A stretch of 64,000 nt of DNA from Bryobacteraceae bacterium (GTDB lineage: Bacteria; Acidobacteriota; Terriglobia; Bryobacterales; Bryobacteraceae). Made by a program: the position numbers and the translations under genes. Below the pieces are notes generated by a model. The model did not search any database and was not told where the DNA came from. It worked only from the letters and a program-made list of their open reading frames with translations. The stretch covers positions 310,001-374,000 of the forward strand of contig JAIEMJ010000013.1 in assembly GCA_019752335.1 (NCBI GenBank), given 5' to 3'. This document shows, piece after piece, positions 18,553 to 26,815 of this stretch (the stretch's first letter is position 1; every line of letters starts with the position of its first letter).

Positions 18553-20036
18553 ATCCGTTACTTCTGCTGCTTCTAGTGCCGCTAGCCGGTTTCTTAGTGT
18601 GCCTGCTGGCGCCCAAGGAACATGATGGGCTGGCTCGCAGCATTGCGCTCGGCACTGCCGTGCTCGCCTTGGTACTGAGCCTCGGCCTCATCGGCATGGT
18701 GACGGCGATGCCCACCGGCTTTCAGTACCAGAGTGACATCGTCTGGATCACCACCCCGAATATTCACCTCCATGTCGGAGTGGACGGCATTAGTTTGTGG
18801 ATGGTGCTACTCACCGCCCTCCTCACGCCGCTTTCCATCCTCGCTTCCTGGAAGCAAGTGAAGCACAATGCCAATCTTTACTACGCCTTCCTGCTCTTGC
18901 TCGAATTTGGCGTATTGGGCGTCTTCGTTTCACTCGACCTCTTCCTCTACTACGTCTTCTGGGAAATCTCGATCGTCCCGGTCCTGTTCCTGATTGGCAT
19001 GTGGGGCACCGAAAAGCGCGCCAAGGCGGCGGTGAAGTTCTTCCTCTTCACGATGACGGGCAGCGTGCTGATGCTCGCCGCGATCATCTATCTCTACACG
19101 CAAACCAATACCTTCGATTTCACGCGGCTTGCGTTAATGACTAAGTCGTTACCGATGGAAGCACGTTGGTTGATGTTTCTCGTCTTTTTCCTAGCCTTCG
19201 CCATCAAGACACCGCTCTTTCCATTACACACCTGGCTGCCGGACACTTACGCCTCCGCGCCAACTCCCGTGACAGTGATGCTGGCCGGCGTGCTCTCGAA
19301 GATGGGCACTTACTCGCTGTTGCGTTTTTGCGTCGGCCTGTTCCCCGGCGAGGCGCAGCACGCGGCACCTTGGGTAGCGACGCTGGCCGTGGTGAGTATC
19401 ATCTACGGCGCGTTGATCGCCATCGTGCAGCCGAATATCAAGCGGCTGGTAGCTTACTCGTCAATCTCCCACCTGGGCTTCGTCGTGCTCGGTATCTTCG
19501 CCTTCAACCGTTGGGGCTGGGATGGCTCGGTGTACCAGATGGTGAACCACGGGATCTCCACCGGCGCGCTCTTTCTGCTGGTCTGGTTCCTGGAGGATCG
19601 GCGGGGCACGCTCGAGATACGCGAGTATGGCGGCGTGGCTCGCGTCGCACCTTGGCTGGCGACTGCCTTCCTGGTTACCGCGCTGGCCTCAATTGGTTTG
19701 CCGATGCTGGGTAACTTCGTCGGCGAGTTTTTGATCCTGCAGGGCGCGGCGAAAGCTAGTTTCGCCTGGGCCGTGTTTGCTTCTCTCGGGGTGATTCTTT
19801 CGGCAGTATATATGCTCTGGATGTATCAGCGGGTCTTCTTCGGAGAGATCTCCGAGGGCGTCGCGACTTATTTCCCTGACTTAACCTTGCGGGAGTGGGC
19901 GGTGTTATTGCCGCTGCTCTTCCTGATGGTGTGGCTGGGAATCTTCACCAGCGGTTTGTTGGAACCGATCTCCGCGGCGAATGCAGCGATGTTGAATTTG
20001 TTAGAAGGTCCCGCGCGCGTGGCGGTGATGAAATGA
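18549..20036 (+). CDS. nuoM: NADH-quinone oxidoreductase subunit M
   Basis: An antiporter-like subunit of 495 residues. YYVFWEISIVPVLFLIGMWG carries the conserved glutamate, and FPLHTWLPDTYASAPTPVTV and VAYSSISHLGFVVLG are standard. ATG at 18549 is chosen because it overlaps the nuoL stop by 4 bp and begins directly with the first hydrophobic helix. The upstream open frame lies within nuoL. Confidence 0.97.
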   Translation: MNPLLLLLLVPLAGFLVCLLAPKEHDGLARSIALGTAVLALVLSLGLIGMVTAMPTGFQYQSDIVWITTPNIHLHVGVDGISLWMVLLTALLTPLSILASWKQVKHNANLYYAFLLLLEFGVLGVFVSLDLFLYYVFWEISIVPVLFLIGMWGTEKRAKAAVKFFLFTMTGSVLMLAAIIYLYTQTNTFDFTRLALMTKSLPMEARWLMFLVFFLAFAIKTPLFPLHTWLPDTYASAPTPVTVMLAGVLSKMGTYSLLRFCVGLFPGEAQHAAPWVATLAVVSIIYGALIAIVQPNIKRLVAYSSISHLGFVVLGIFAFNRWGWDGSVYQMVNHGISTGALFLLVWFLEDRRGTLEIREYGGVARVAPWLATAFLVTALASIGLPMLGNFVGEFLILQGAAKASFAWAVFASLGVILSAVYMLWMYQRVFFGEISEGVATYFPDLTLREWAVLLPLLFLMVWLGIFTSGLLEPISAANAAMLNLLEGPARVAVMK

Positions 20037-21493
20037 ACAGCCTTTTTCCCACCCCGGCGGACTTCCTGCGGGTCCTACCCGTATTAATCCTTACTCTATT
20101 CGGCACCTTGCTGATGTTACTCGAGCCCCTCACCGGCGACGGCAAAGGGGAGAAGCCGCAATTGCGTTGGCTGGCGATCCTGGGCTTGGCCTTGGCTATG
20201 GCCGGCGCGGTGATTGCCTACGGCGATCCTGGCCCAGCCTTCAATGGCATGTTGCTGGTGGATGGCTTTGGCACCTTCTTTACGGTGTTAGTCGCGGGTA
20301 CGGGACTCCTCACGGTCTTCTGCGCGCAGGACTACTTAGTCCGGGAGCGCCAGGAAAACGGCGAGTTCTACGCCCTGCTACTCTTTTCGATTGCCGGCCA
20401 ATGTATCATGGCGACGGCGAATGAGCTGATTATTCTCTTTGTCGGCCTGGAGATCTCTTCGATCTCTTCTTACATTCTCGCTGGCTTTCTGCGGGACGAC
20501 AAGCGGTCCAGCGAAAGCGCGCTGAAGTACTTCCTGCTCGGCTCCTTCGCCACTTGCTTCCTGCTGTACGGGGTCGCTTGGATCTATGGACTTACCGGCT
20601 CCACAAACCTGTCCGTGATTCACTACACGCTGGGCGCGGCTCCAGTAAATCCTCGTTTGTTGGCCTTATCTGTGGCGTTGATGTTTGTCGGCTTTGCCTT
20701 TAAGGTCTCCGCCGCCCCGTTCCAGATCTGGGCTCCCGACGTTTACCAGGGTGCGCCATCTCCCGTCAGTGCCTTTTTGTCGGCGGCGCCGAAGGCAACG
20801 GCCTTTGCGATTTTCCTGCGCGTCTTTATGACGGCTTTCGGCTCGGTGGCCGATCAATGGCAGCCGCTCTTTTGGACGTCGGCGCTGGCCACCATGGTGG
20901 TGGGTAACTTCGCCGCGCTGCGGCAGAATAACATCAAGCGCTTGCTCGCATATTCGTCGATTGCGCACGCGGGTTACGTGATGGTGGCGGTAACTTCGCA
21001 TTCCACCGTCGGCACGGCCGCCGCGATGTTCTATCTGGCTTCCTATGCCTTCGTGAATGTCGGCGCCTTTGCCGTCGTCAGCTACGTGGCCGCGAAAGGC
21101 GAGAAGCATTTGAGCATTGACGACTTCGCCGGGCTCGCCGAACGGCAGCCTTTGGCCGCGCTGGTGATGACCATCTTCTTTACCTCTTTGATCGGGGTAC
21201 CGCTGACGGCGGGCTTCTTCGGTAAGTTCTATATCTTCAAAGCGGCGCTCGACGCCGGCATGGTTTGGTTAACCGTCCTCGGCCTGCTCAATAGCGCCGT
21301 GGCCGCTTACTACTACTTACGCGTGATTGTCGTGATGTATACGCACGAACCGTCCCAAGCCGTGAATGACCTGGAGCCGGCTAGCTCCGGTTTGCAGATC
21401 GGCTGGGTAACCGCCGCAACGGCGACCGTGGTGCTCGGCGTACTGCCTTCGGCCTTGCTCGAATTCGCCAGCCGCGCCGCGCTGTTGCGCTAG
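20033..21493 (+). CDS. nuoN: NADH-quinone oxidoreductase subunit N
   Basis: The third antiporter-like subunit, 486 residues. LFVGLEISSISSYILAGF, FQIWAPDVYQGAPSPVSAFL and LLAYSSIAHAGYVMV are the conserved elements. ATG at 20033 overlaps the nuoM stop as ATGA. Last gene of the operon. No intrinsic terminator is visible before the next gene, whose putative -10 starts 11 bases downstream. Confidence 0.97.
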   Translation: MNSLFPTPADFLRVLPVLILTLFGTLLMLLEPLTGDGKGEKPQLRWLAILGLALAMAGAVIAYGDPGPAFNGMLLVDGFGTFFTVLVAGTGLLTVFCAQDYLVRERQENGEFYALLLFSIAGQCIMATANELIILFVGLEISSISSYILAGFLRDDKRSSESALKYFLLGSFATCFLLYGVAWIYGLTGSTNLSVIHYTLGAAPVNPRLLALSVALMFVGFAFKVSAAPFQIWAPDVYQGAPSPVSAFLSAAPKATAFAIFLRVFMTAFGSVADQWQPLFWTSALATMVVGNFAALRQNNIKRLLAYSSIAHAGYVMVAVTSHSTVGTAAAMFYLASYAFVNVGAFAVVSYVAAKGEKHLSIDDFAGLAERQPLAALVMTIFFTSLIGVPLTAGFFGKFYIFKAALDAGMVWLTVLGLLNSAVAAYYYLRVIVVMYTHEPSQAVNDLEPASSGLQIGWVTAATATVVLGVLPSALLEFASRAALLR

Positions 21494-21504
21494 GCCGCAT
21501 GACA

Positions 21505-21510
21505 TATAAT
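21505..21510 (+). promoter_or_regulatory. TATAAT -10 close to a start codon
   Basis: A perfect TATAAT ends 10 bases before the ATG at 21521, so a transcript would begin about four bases before the start codon. No convincing -35 is seen. Confidence 0.6.
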
Positions 21511-21520
21511 TCCTGAGAGC

Positions 21521-22564
21521 ATGGATTCCCTTTTTCGCGTCGGCGTCACTCCCGACTTTTACCTGGAAGTGAAGGGCAAGTTTGAGGCGCAGATGGAGAG
21601 CAAGCTCGGCCACCGCGACGGCCTTGCCGTGACGCCCATGGCCGCCGAGCCCAGCGGTATTGTCTCAGCGAGCTCGCTGAACGAATACGACGCCGTGCTG
21701 GCGTTGGCCCTCAAGTTTACGGCCACGAGCGTTAGCGGCATCACCCGGACCGCGCTGATTTCGCGCTGGGGCGTCGGATACGACATGATCGATGTCGATG
21801 CGCTGACGGCCAACGATATCGCCTTGGCGATTACGCCGGGAGCGGTGCGACGGCCAGTGTCGGAGGCCATTCTGGCGTTGATCTTCGCGCTCTCTTCGAA
21901 TGTCGTCGGGCAGGACCGGCTGGTGCGCGCCGGCAAGTGGCGCGGCGATCTGCCCCGGCTGGGCCGCAGTCCGCAGGGGCGGGTGTTGGGGTCGCTGGGA
22001 TGCGGCAACATCGCGCAGGAGCTCTTCCGGTTGGCCAAGTCGATCGGCTTTGGACGCTTCATTGCGCACGATCCCTACGTCTCGCCCGACATCGCCCAGC
22101 AACTGGGCGTCGACTTAGTGAGCCTCGATGAACTCTTCGCCCAGAGCGACTACCTCTGCGTCAATACGCCGCTAGCGGCCGCGACGCGCGGCATGGTGGG
22201 CGCGGACTTACTGCGGCGCATGAAGCCCACGGCTTACTTCATCAACACCGCCCGCGGGCCGATCGTGCAGCAGGCCGCGCTCACCCAGGCCCTCACCGAG
22301 GGCTGGATCGCGGGCGCCGGGCTCGACGTCTTTGAGCAGGAGCCGCTGCCGATGGACGATCCGCTGCGGCAACTCGACAACGTGATCCTTGCGCCGCATG
22401 GCCTGGCCTGGACCGAGGAATTGGCGCGCGACAATAGCCTGGAATCGTGCGACAACATCCTCACCGTGGCGCGCGGTGAGACGCCCACGGCGATCGTGAA
22501 CCGGGACGTGCTGCGCCGCCCGGGCTTCCTGCAAAAACTTGACCGCTACCGGAGGAAAGTATGA
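21521..22564 (+). CDS. D-isomer-specific 2-hydroxyacid dehydrogenase family protein
   Basis: An NAD-dependent oxidoreductase of 347 residues. The Rossmann domain contains GRVLGSLGCGNIAQELFRLA. The catalytic triad of the family can be placed at Arg in INTARGPIV, Glu in LDVFEQEPLP and His in LAPHGLAW. Members reduce 2-oxoacids such as glyoxylate, hydroxypyruvate or phosphonopyruvate. The exact substrate cannot be told. The stop overlaps the next gene (an HpaI-type aldolase) as ATGA. A dehydrogenase paired with a class II 2-oxoacid aldolase suggests catabolism of a sugar acid or similar compound. Confidence 0.88.
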   Translation: MDSLFRVGVTPDFYLEVKGKFEAQMESKLGHRDGLAVTPMAAEPSGIVSASSLNEYDAVLALALKFTATSVSGITRTALISRWGVGYDMIDVDALTANDIALAITPGAVRRPVSEAILALIFALSSNVVGQDRLVRAGKWRGDLPRLGRSPQGRVLGSLGCGNIAQELFRLAKSIGFGRFIAHDPYVSPDIAQQLGVDLVSLDELFAQSDYLCVNTPLAAATRGMVGADLLRRMKPTAYFINTARGPIVQQAALTQALTEGWIAGAGLDVFEQEPLPMDDPLRQLDNVILAPHGLAWTEELARDNSLESCDNILTVARGETPTAIVNRDVLRRPGFLQKLDRYRRKV

Positions 22565-23352
22565 AACCGAATCGTTTTCGTCAGGCGCTCGCCGCCGGCC
22601 GCGTTCCCGTGGGCCACATGGTGTGGGAGTTTGGCACGCGCGGCATGGCCAAGATTCTGGAGTCAGCCGACCTGGACTTCGTCATTTACGATATGGAGCA
22701 CTCGGGCTTCGGCATGGAGCGCGTCTTCGACATGATCGCCTACGCCAAGGCTTGCCCCTTCGCACCGATGGTGCGCGTGCCGCAGGCGCAGTATCATTTT
22801 CTGGCGCGGGTGATGGACGCGGGCGCGTTAGGCGTGATGGTCGCCAATGTGGAGTCCGCCGAGCAGGCGAAGATGATCGTCGACGCGGTGAAGTTCGCGC
22901 CGCTGGGCAATCGGGGCGTCGGTATTGGCACGGCGCATACGGACTTTCTGCCGCTGCCGGCCGTGGAGTACTTCCGGGAGAGCAACGAGAGCACGGTAAT
23001 CATCTGCCAGATTGAGTCGCCGGCGGGGGTGAAGAACGCCGAGGCGATCGCGGCCACGCCGGGCGTCGACTTGCTTTGGGTGGGCCACTTCGACCTGTCG
23101 CAAAGCATGGGCATCCCGGCACAGTTCCAGCACCCCGACTTCCTGGCGGCGCTCAGGGCCGTGGTGGCGGCGGGCCGCGAGCACGGGCGGCGGCTGGGCA
23201 TCCAGCCGGGCAACATGGAGCAGTGCCAGCAGTGGCTCGACATCGGCTTCGACGTGATCTCCTGGGGCGCGGACTCAGCGGTCTACCGGCAGGCGCTGGT
23301 GGGCGCGGTGACGGACCTGAGAAGCCATCTGGATGCTTCGGGAAAAGCTTGA
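22561..23352 (+). CDS. HpcH/HpaI-family aldolase (2-oxoacid class II aldolase)
   Basis: A metal-dependent pyruvate aldolase of 263 residues. FVIYDMEHSGFG, the metal-binding glutamate in CQIESPAGV and aspartate in WVGHFDLSQSMG, and GFDVISWGADSAVY are typical of HpaI, GarL and RhmA. The reaction is cleavage or formation of 4-hydroxy-2-oxoacids. It is coupled to the upstream dehydrogenase by a 4-bp overlap and overlaps the next gene by 20 bases. Substrate range in this family is broad, so no specific name is given. Confidence 0.9.
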   Translation: MKPNRFRQALAAGRVPVGHMVWEFGTRGMAKILESADLDFVIYDMEHSGFGMERVFDMIAYAKACPFAPMVRVPQAQYHFLARVMDAGALGVMVANVESAEQAKMIVDAVKFAPLGNRGVGIGTAHTDFLPLPAVEYFRESNESTVIICQIESPAGVKNAEAIAATPGVDLLWVGHFDLSQSMGIPAQFQHPDFLAALRAVVAAGREHGRRLGIQPGNMEQCQQWLDIGFDVISWGADSAVYRQALVGAVTDLRSHLDASGKA

Positions 23353-23992
23353 TACGCTGCGGCTGCTGCTGCGCAAGTACGGTGTAGGCGGGCTGCTGAC
23401 GCTGCTGCGGACCGACGTGTGGTTCGACTACGCGCACGGCGTCGATACCTATAGCGAGGTGAGTAAAGACGAGCTCTTTACCGGCGACAGGCACGCACTG
23501 CAGAATCGCTACTTCCCTTCTACCTTCGCCCTGATCGAGCTCGCTTTCGCCGAGGCCCGGGCCATTCTGGGCGATGAGATTCGCCAGTGCAACTTGCTGG
23601 ACTATGGCTCGGGCAAGGGCAAGGTGCTGATCGCCGGCGCGCGCTATGGCTTCGCGTTGTCACGCGGCATCGAATACACCGAACGGATGCACGCGGTAGC
23701 GGGGCGCAACATCGCCAAGCTGGGGCTGGGCCAGCAGGTGGAGTTGATCCACGGCGACGCGGCCGAGTTCGTGCCCTCGCCGAAGGATCGCGTGGTGTAC
23801 CTGTTCAACCCGTTCGAAGGCGAGGTGCTGGATCGCGCGATGCGGAACCTGAGGTCGGTTACACCGGAGGGCAAGCGTGTGCTGGTGGTCTACAACCCGA
23901 TCTGTGACGACATCTTTCAGCGGTACTTCACTCGTGTCGCGGAGAAGGTCGCACAGCCGGGGAACGCCAGGTACAACGTGTACGTGGGCTAG
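23333..23992 (+). CDS. Class I SAM-dependent methyltransferase-like protein
   Basis: A 219-residue protein with a motif-I region NLLDYGSGKGKVLIAG followed by an acidic motif II (GIEYTERMH), as expected for a Rossmann-fold methyltransferase. RVVYLFNPFEGEVLDRAM sits where motif IV would be. The first 60 residues are basic and helical. The start overlaps the end of the aldolase gene by 20 bases, so it is probably co-transcribed. No target can be inferred. Confidence 0.72.
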   Translation: MLREKLDTLRLLLRKYGVGGLLTLLRTDVWFDYAHGVDTYSEVSKDELFTGDRHALQNRYFPSTFALIELAFAEARAILGDEIRQCNLLDYGSGKGKVLIAGARYGFALSRGIEYTERMHAVAGRNIAKLGLGQQVELIHGDAAEFVPSPKDRVVYLFNPFEGEVLDRAMRNLRSVTPEGKRVLVVYNPICDDIFQRYFTRVAEKVAQPGNARYNVYVG

Positions 23993-24022
23993 AAGCTGGG
24001 ATATGCTAAAAAGCTCGCTGTA

Positions 24023-25648
24023 ATGAAAACTGCTGTCATCCGGCACCGCGTCGCCGACTTTCTTAAATCCCACGCACCTTTTGATTCGCTCAACAACGAG
24101 GACCTGCTCGCGCTGGCCGGCAGTGGACGGGTGAAGTTCCACGAGAGCGAAGAAGATTTGTTCTCGGCCGGTGACGCGGTGGGCGCTCAGGTGTGGGTGA
24201 TCCAGCAGGGGCGCGTCGAGATGTGGGAAGCGGACCAGCGGCGCGATGTATTGGGCGCGGGTGACCTATTGGGCCTGGAAGGAGTGGCCGGGCTTGACCG
24301 TTACACCTACACGGCCCGCACATCGACCGATGTGATCCTCTATGCCGTGGACGCTTCGCTCTTCGAGAGCATGGTGGCACGTTATGACGACGTAAGCCGG
24401 TATCTGGCGGCGCATTTCTCTTTGAGCAGCGTGGCTGGCGTAGGCCGCACTTCGTGGCTCGATGCCGCGGCGCCTCCCGGGAGCTTTCTGCAGGCCCGCT
24501 TTGGGGTGACGCTGCCAATGACGACGCGCGAAGCGGTGCGGCAGATGCTGGCGCAGGATACTGAAGAACTGATGCACGAGGGGCGCGTGGCGCTGACGGC
24601 GGACGTTTTGGCGATGTTCTGCCATCGCAACCCGGCGCGGTTGCTGCGCGAGATTCGCCAGGCAGGTTCAGCGGAGGAGATGATCCCGCTGCTGGACCTG
24701 GCCACCCGCATGGTGATGGAGGCCATGGCCCACGCGACCGATGTGGACGACGGCGCACGGATCGGAGCGGCGGTGGTCTCGGCAATGGCGGAGTGCGCCG
24801 TCCGGCTGGCGGAAGAGGGGCTGGACCACTTCGAGCGTCCGGCGCTGCCGTCGGGGTGGCTCACCTTTGGGGCGGCCGCGCGATACGATCTGATTCGACC
24901 GCGCTGGCCGAATATGGCCGCCGTTTATGACGACTCCGCGGACGCCACGCCGGACGCAGGGGTCTTTTTCACGATGTGGAATGGGCAAGCAGATTCCTGG
25001 CTGCATCGCTTCGGTTTGATGGAAACCGCCGCGGTCTGGCCACCGGGGACCCATCCTTGCATGCCGCTGTCCGCGTGGAAGAGCTTCTTCACCGAGACGA
25101 TCGCGCGGCCCTTGGGGCATGATCTGTACGCCCGCCGCGAGTTCTTCGACTTGCGGACGATGGCGGGCGACCCGCGAGTGCTCCACCATCTGCAGAGCCA
25201 CATCGGGGACGAACTCGGCAAACCCAATGCGCTCGTACCGCTGCTGGCCAACGACACGCTCAGCCACCTTCCGCCGATGACGTTCTTCGGCGGGCTAGTG
25301 CTCGAACTCGACGGCGGCGAACGGCCCGCCTTCGACGTGACGGAAACGGCGCTAACGCCCATCGCCGACGCCGCCCGGGTATTCGCGCTGGGCCGGCGCC
25401 GCTTGGAGGTGACGAACACCTTGGACCGGTTGGCGTCCGCCGCGGCGGACTTCCCGGCGCACGCGCGGCTGTTCGAAGAGTCGGCGGAGGCCTTTCGCAT
25501 CGCGCTGTACCATCAGACGCTCGCCGGGGGCCCGCGGATTGACCCGTCGCGCTTGGGCCGTTATGACTCGCGGCTGCTCAAGACGGCCTTCGGCTCCATC
25601 CAACGCCTGCTCGAACTCACCCACACCATCTTTGTGGCGGGCGCATGA
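24023..25648 (+). CDS. Cyclic-nucleotide-binding/DUF294 nucleotidyltransferase-like protein
   Basis: A 541-residue protein. Residues ~15-130 form a CNMP-binding fold. Residues ~160-310 correspond to the DUF294 nucleotidyltransferase-like domain, and the rest to its helical C-terminal domain. In active DUF294 proteins a GSxGR motif is followed by a DxD. Here the matching stretches are GAAAR (283-287) and Trp-Pro-Asn (295-297), so the catalytic aspartates are gone and the serine is replaced. No CBS domains are present. The gene overlaps a DEDDh exonuclease by 4 bp, a pairing also seen elsewhere for this family. It may act as a cyclic-nucleotide-responsive regulator. A TATGCT hexamer lies 15 bases before the ATG. 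Confidence 0.82.
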   Translation: MKTAVIRHRVADFLKSHAPFDSLNNEDLLALAGSGRVKFHESEEDLFSAGDAVGAQVWVIQQGRVEMWEADQRRDVLGAGDLLGLEGVAGLDRYTYTARTSTDVILYAVDASLFESMVARYDDVSRYLAAHFSLSSVAGVGRTSWLDAAAPPGSFLQARFGVTLPMTTREAVRQMLAQDTEELMHEGRVALTADVLAMFCHRNPARLLREIRQAGSAEEMIPLLDLATRMVMEAMAHATDVDDGARIGAAVVSAMAECAVRLAEEGLDHFERPALPSGWLTFGAAARYDLIRPRWPNMAAVYDDSADATPDAGVFFTMWNGQADSWLHRFGLMETAAVWPPGTHPCMPLSAWKSFFTETIARPLGHDLYARREFFDLRTMAGDPRVLHHLQSHIGDELGKPNALVPLLANDTLSHLPPMTFFGGLVLELDGGERPAFDVTETALTPIADAARVFALGRRRLEVTNTLDRLASAAADFPAHARLFEESAEAFRIALYHQTLAGGPRIDPSRLGRYDSRLLKTAFGSIQRLLELTHTIFVAGA

Positions 25649-26286
25649 TCGAGCGGTATCTCAGCGCGTTCGAAGATACCTGGGCTGGAGATACACCCGC
25701 CGAAAGCGTGCGCTTTGTGGTGCTCGATAGCGAAACCACCGGGCTGGACCCGAAGCGCGACAAGCTGATTTCCATCGGCGCCGTCGCCGTGGAATGCGGC
25801 GAGATTCGACTGGAGGATTCCTTCGAGGTATTGCTGCGGGTGGCCTACAACAACTCGTCGGTTACGGTACACGGCATCACGCGCGACGAGGCCAGCGCCG
25901 GGTTTTCGGAGCGCGAGGGCGTCGAAATGTTTTTGGATTACTTACGCGACGGCATCATCGTCGGGCACCACATCGGGCACGACCTGGAAGCGCTGAGTTG
26001 CGCGATGGAGCGGCATTGGGGCGAACGGATGCGCAATCGCAGCCTGGATACGATGGACCTCACCTTGCACCTAGAACGCGACGGAGCGTTCGCGGGCCGC
26101 GAGATGGCGCAGGGCTTCTCGCTGGACGGGCTGTGTGAGATGTTCGGCGTCGCGCCGCACGACCGGCACACGGCCGGCGGCGACGCCTTCATCACGGCGC
26201 AGATTTTCCTGCGCTTGCTGCGCGCCGCGAAACGCGTGGGCCGGACGACGGTGGAGCAATTGAGCGAACGGTTTGTGGAGGGCTAG
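25645..26286 (+). CDS. DEDDh-type 3'-5' exonuclease (DnaQ-like)
   Basis: A 213-residue exonuclease of the DnaQ/RNase T fold. All acidic ligands of the DEDDh site are visible: Asp and Glu in VLDSETTGLDP, Asp in HHIGHDLEAL, and His and Asp in DRHTAGGDAF. It should remove nucleotides from the 3' end of DNA or RNA using two metal ions. Overlap with the upstream DUF294 protein (ATGA) points to a common function, perhaps a nucleotide-responsive nuclease pair. It ends 28 bases before a convergent gene. Confidence 0.9.
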   Translation: MIERYLSAFEDTWAGDTPAESVRFVVLDSETTGLDPKRDKLISIGAVAVECGEIRLEDSFEVLLRVAYNNSSVTVHGITRDEASAGFSEREGVEMFLDYLRDGIIVGHHIGHDLEALSCAMERHWGERMRNRSLDTMDLTLHLERDGAFAGREMAQGFSLDGLCEMFGVAPHDRHTAGGDAFITAQIFLRLLRAAKRVGRTTVEQLSERFVEG

Positions 26287-26289
26287 TCC

Positions 26290-26304
26290 TGCCCCGCTGG
26301 GGCA
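26290..26304. terminator. Small hairpin between convergent genes
   Basis: A 6-bp stem TGCCCC/GGGGCA with a three-base loop in the 28-base gap between convergent genes. It has no T-run on either strand, so it would be a weak terminator at best. Confidence 0.35.
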
Positions 26305-26314
26305 CGAACAGAAC

Positions 26315-26734
26315 TTAGCCTGCCAGACCTTCGGAATTCATTTTCAGGATCGTATCGAGTCCCACCAGATCCCCCAGAACCCACAACTCGGCGATGGTGT
26401 TGTTCTCAAAACGAAAGAGCGCGGCGCCGAGCCAGTGAACCGGCTTGCCGGTGGCCGCATAACCCCGAAATGGCGCTCGATGAATCCCGGAAAACCGCAT
26501 CTTGGCGAACGCTTGATCGCCTTCGGCGACACACGCCAGAACTTCGCACCGGTAATCGCCAAGCGGGGCGCGAACAGACTCGACATACTCCTGAAACGCG
26601 TCCCGCCCTCGCAACTGGGCCCCGAGCGAACCGCGGAAGGAGAACTGCTCGGTCAGCAGCCGGGGTACGGCAGTCATGTCGCCCGCGTTCCAAATGTCCG
26701 CATAGAACGCTTCCACAAGACTCGGTGTGCTCAT
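26315..26734 (-). CDS. SnoaL/NTF2-like protein (ester-cyclase-like)
   Basis: A 139-residue cone-shaped NTF2-fold protein. FYADIWNAGDMTAVPRLLTE, FQEYVESVRAPLGDY and the terminal NNTIAELWVLGDLVGL follow the SnoaL-like polyketide cyclase/ester-cyclase pattern. Such proteins are small enzymes or ligand-binding proteins of very varied function, so none is claimed. It is transcribed alone with a TATGAT eight bases before its ATG. Confidence 0.75.
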   Translation of the reverse strand: MSTPSLVEAFYADIWNAGDMTAVPRLLTEQFSFRGSLGAQLRGRDAFQEYVESVRAPLGDYRCEVLACVAEGDQAFAKMRFSGIHRAPFRGYAATGKPVHWLGAALFRFENNTIAELWVLGDLVGLDTILKMNSEGLAG

Positions 26735-26742
26735 GGATTTGA

Positions 26743-26748
26743 ATCATA
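26743..26748 (-). promoter_or_regulatory. TATGAT -10 close to a start codon
   Basis: On the minus strand TATGAT is followed by 8 bases and then the ATG at 26734, the spacing expected for a leaderless or near-leaderless transcript. Confidence 0.55.
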
Positions 26749-26815
26749 CACCAAAGCGTGCGGGCGATGAGATCTTCCGGCATGCTCGGCGGACGCGAGG
26801 GCCGGGCAAGCCCGA

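Noticed and set aside
26273-26770. A 165-codon plus-strand open frame
   Set aside because: Antisense to the SnoaL-like gene, which has recognisable family motifs and a -10.
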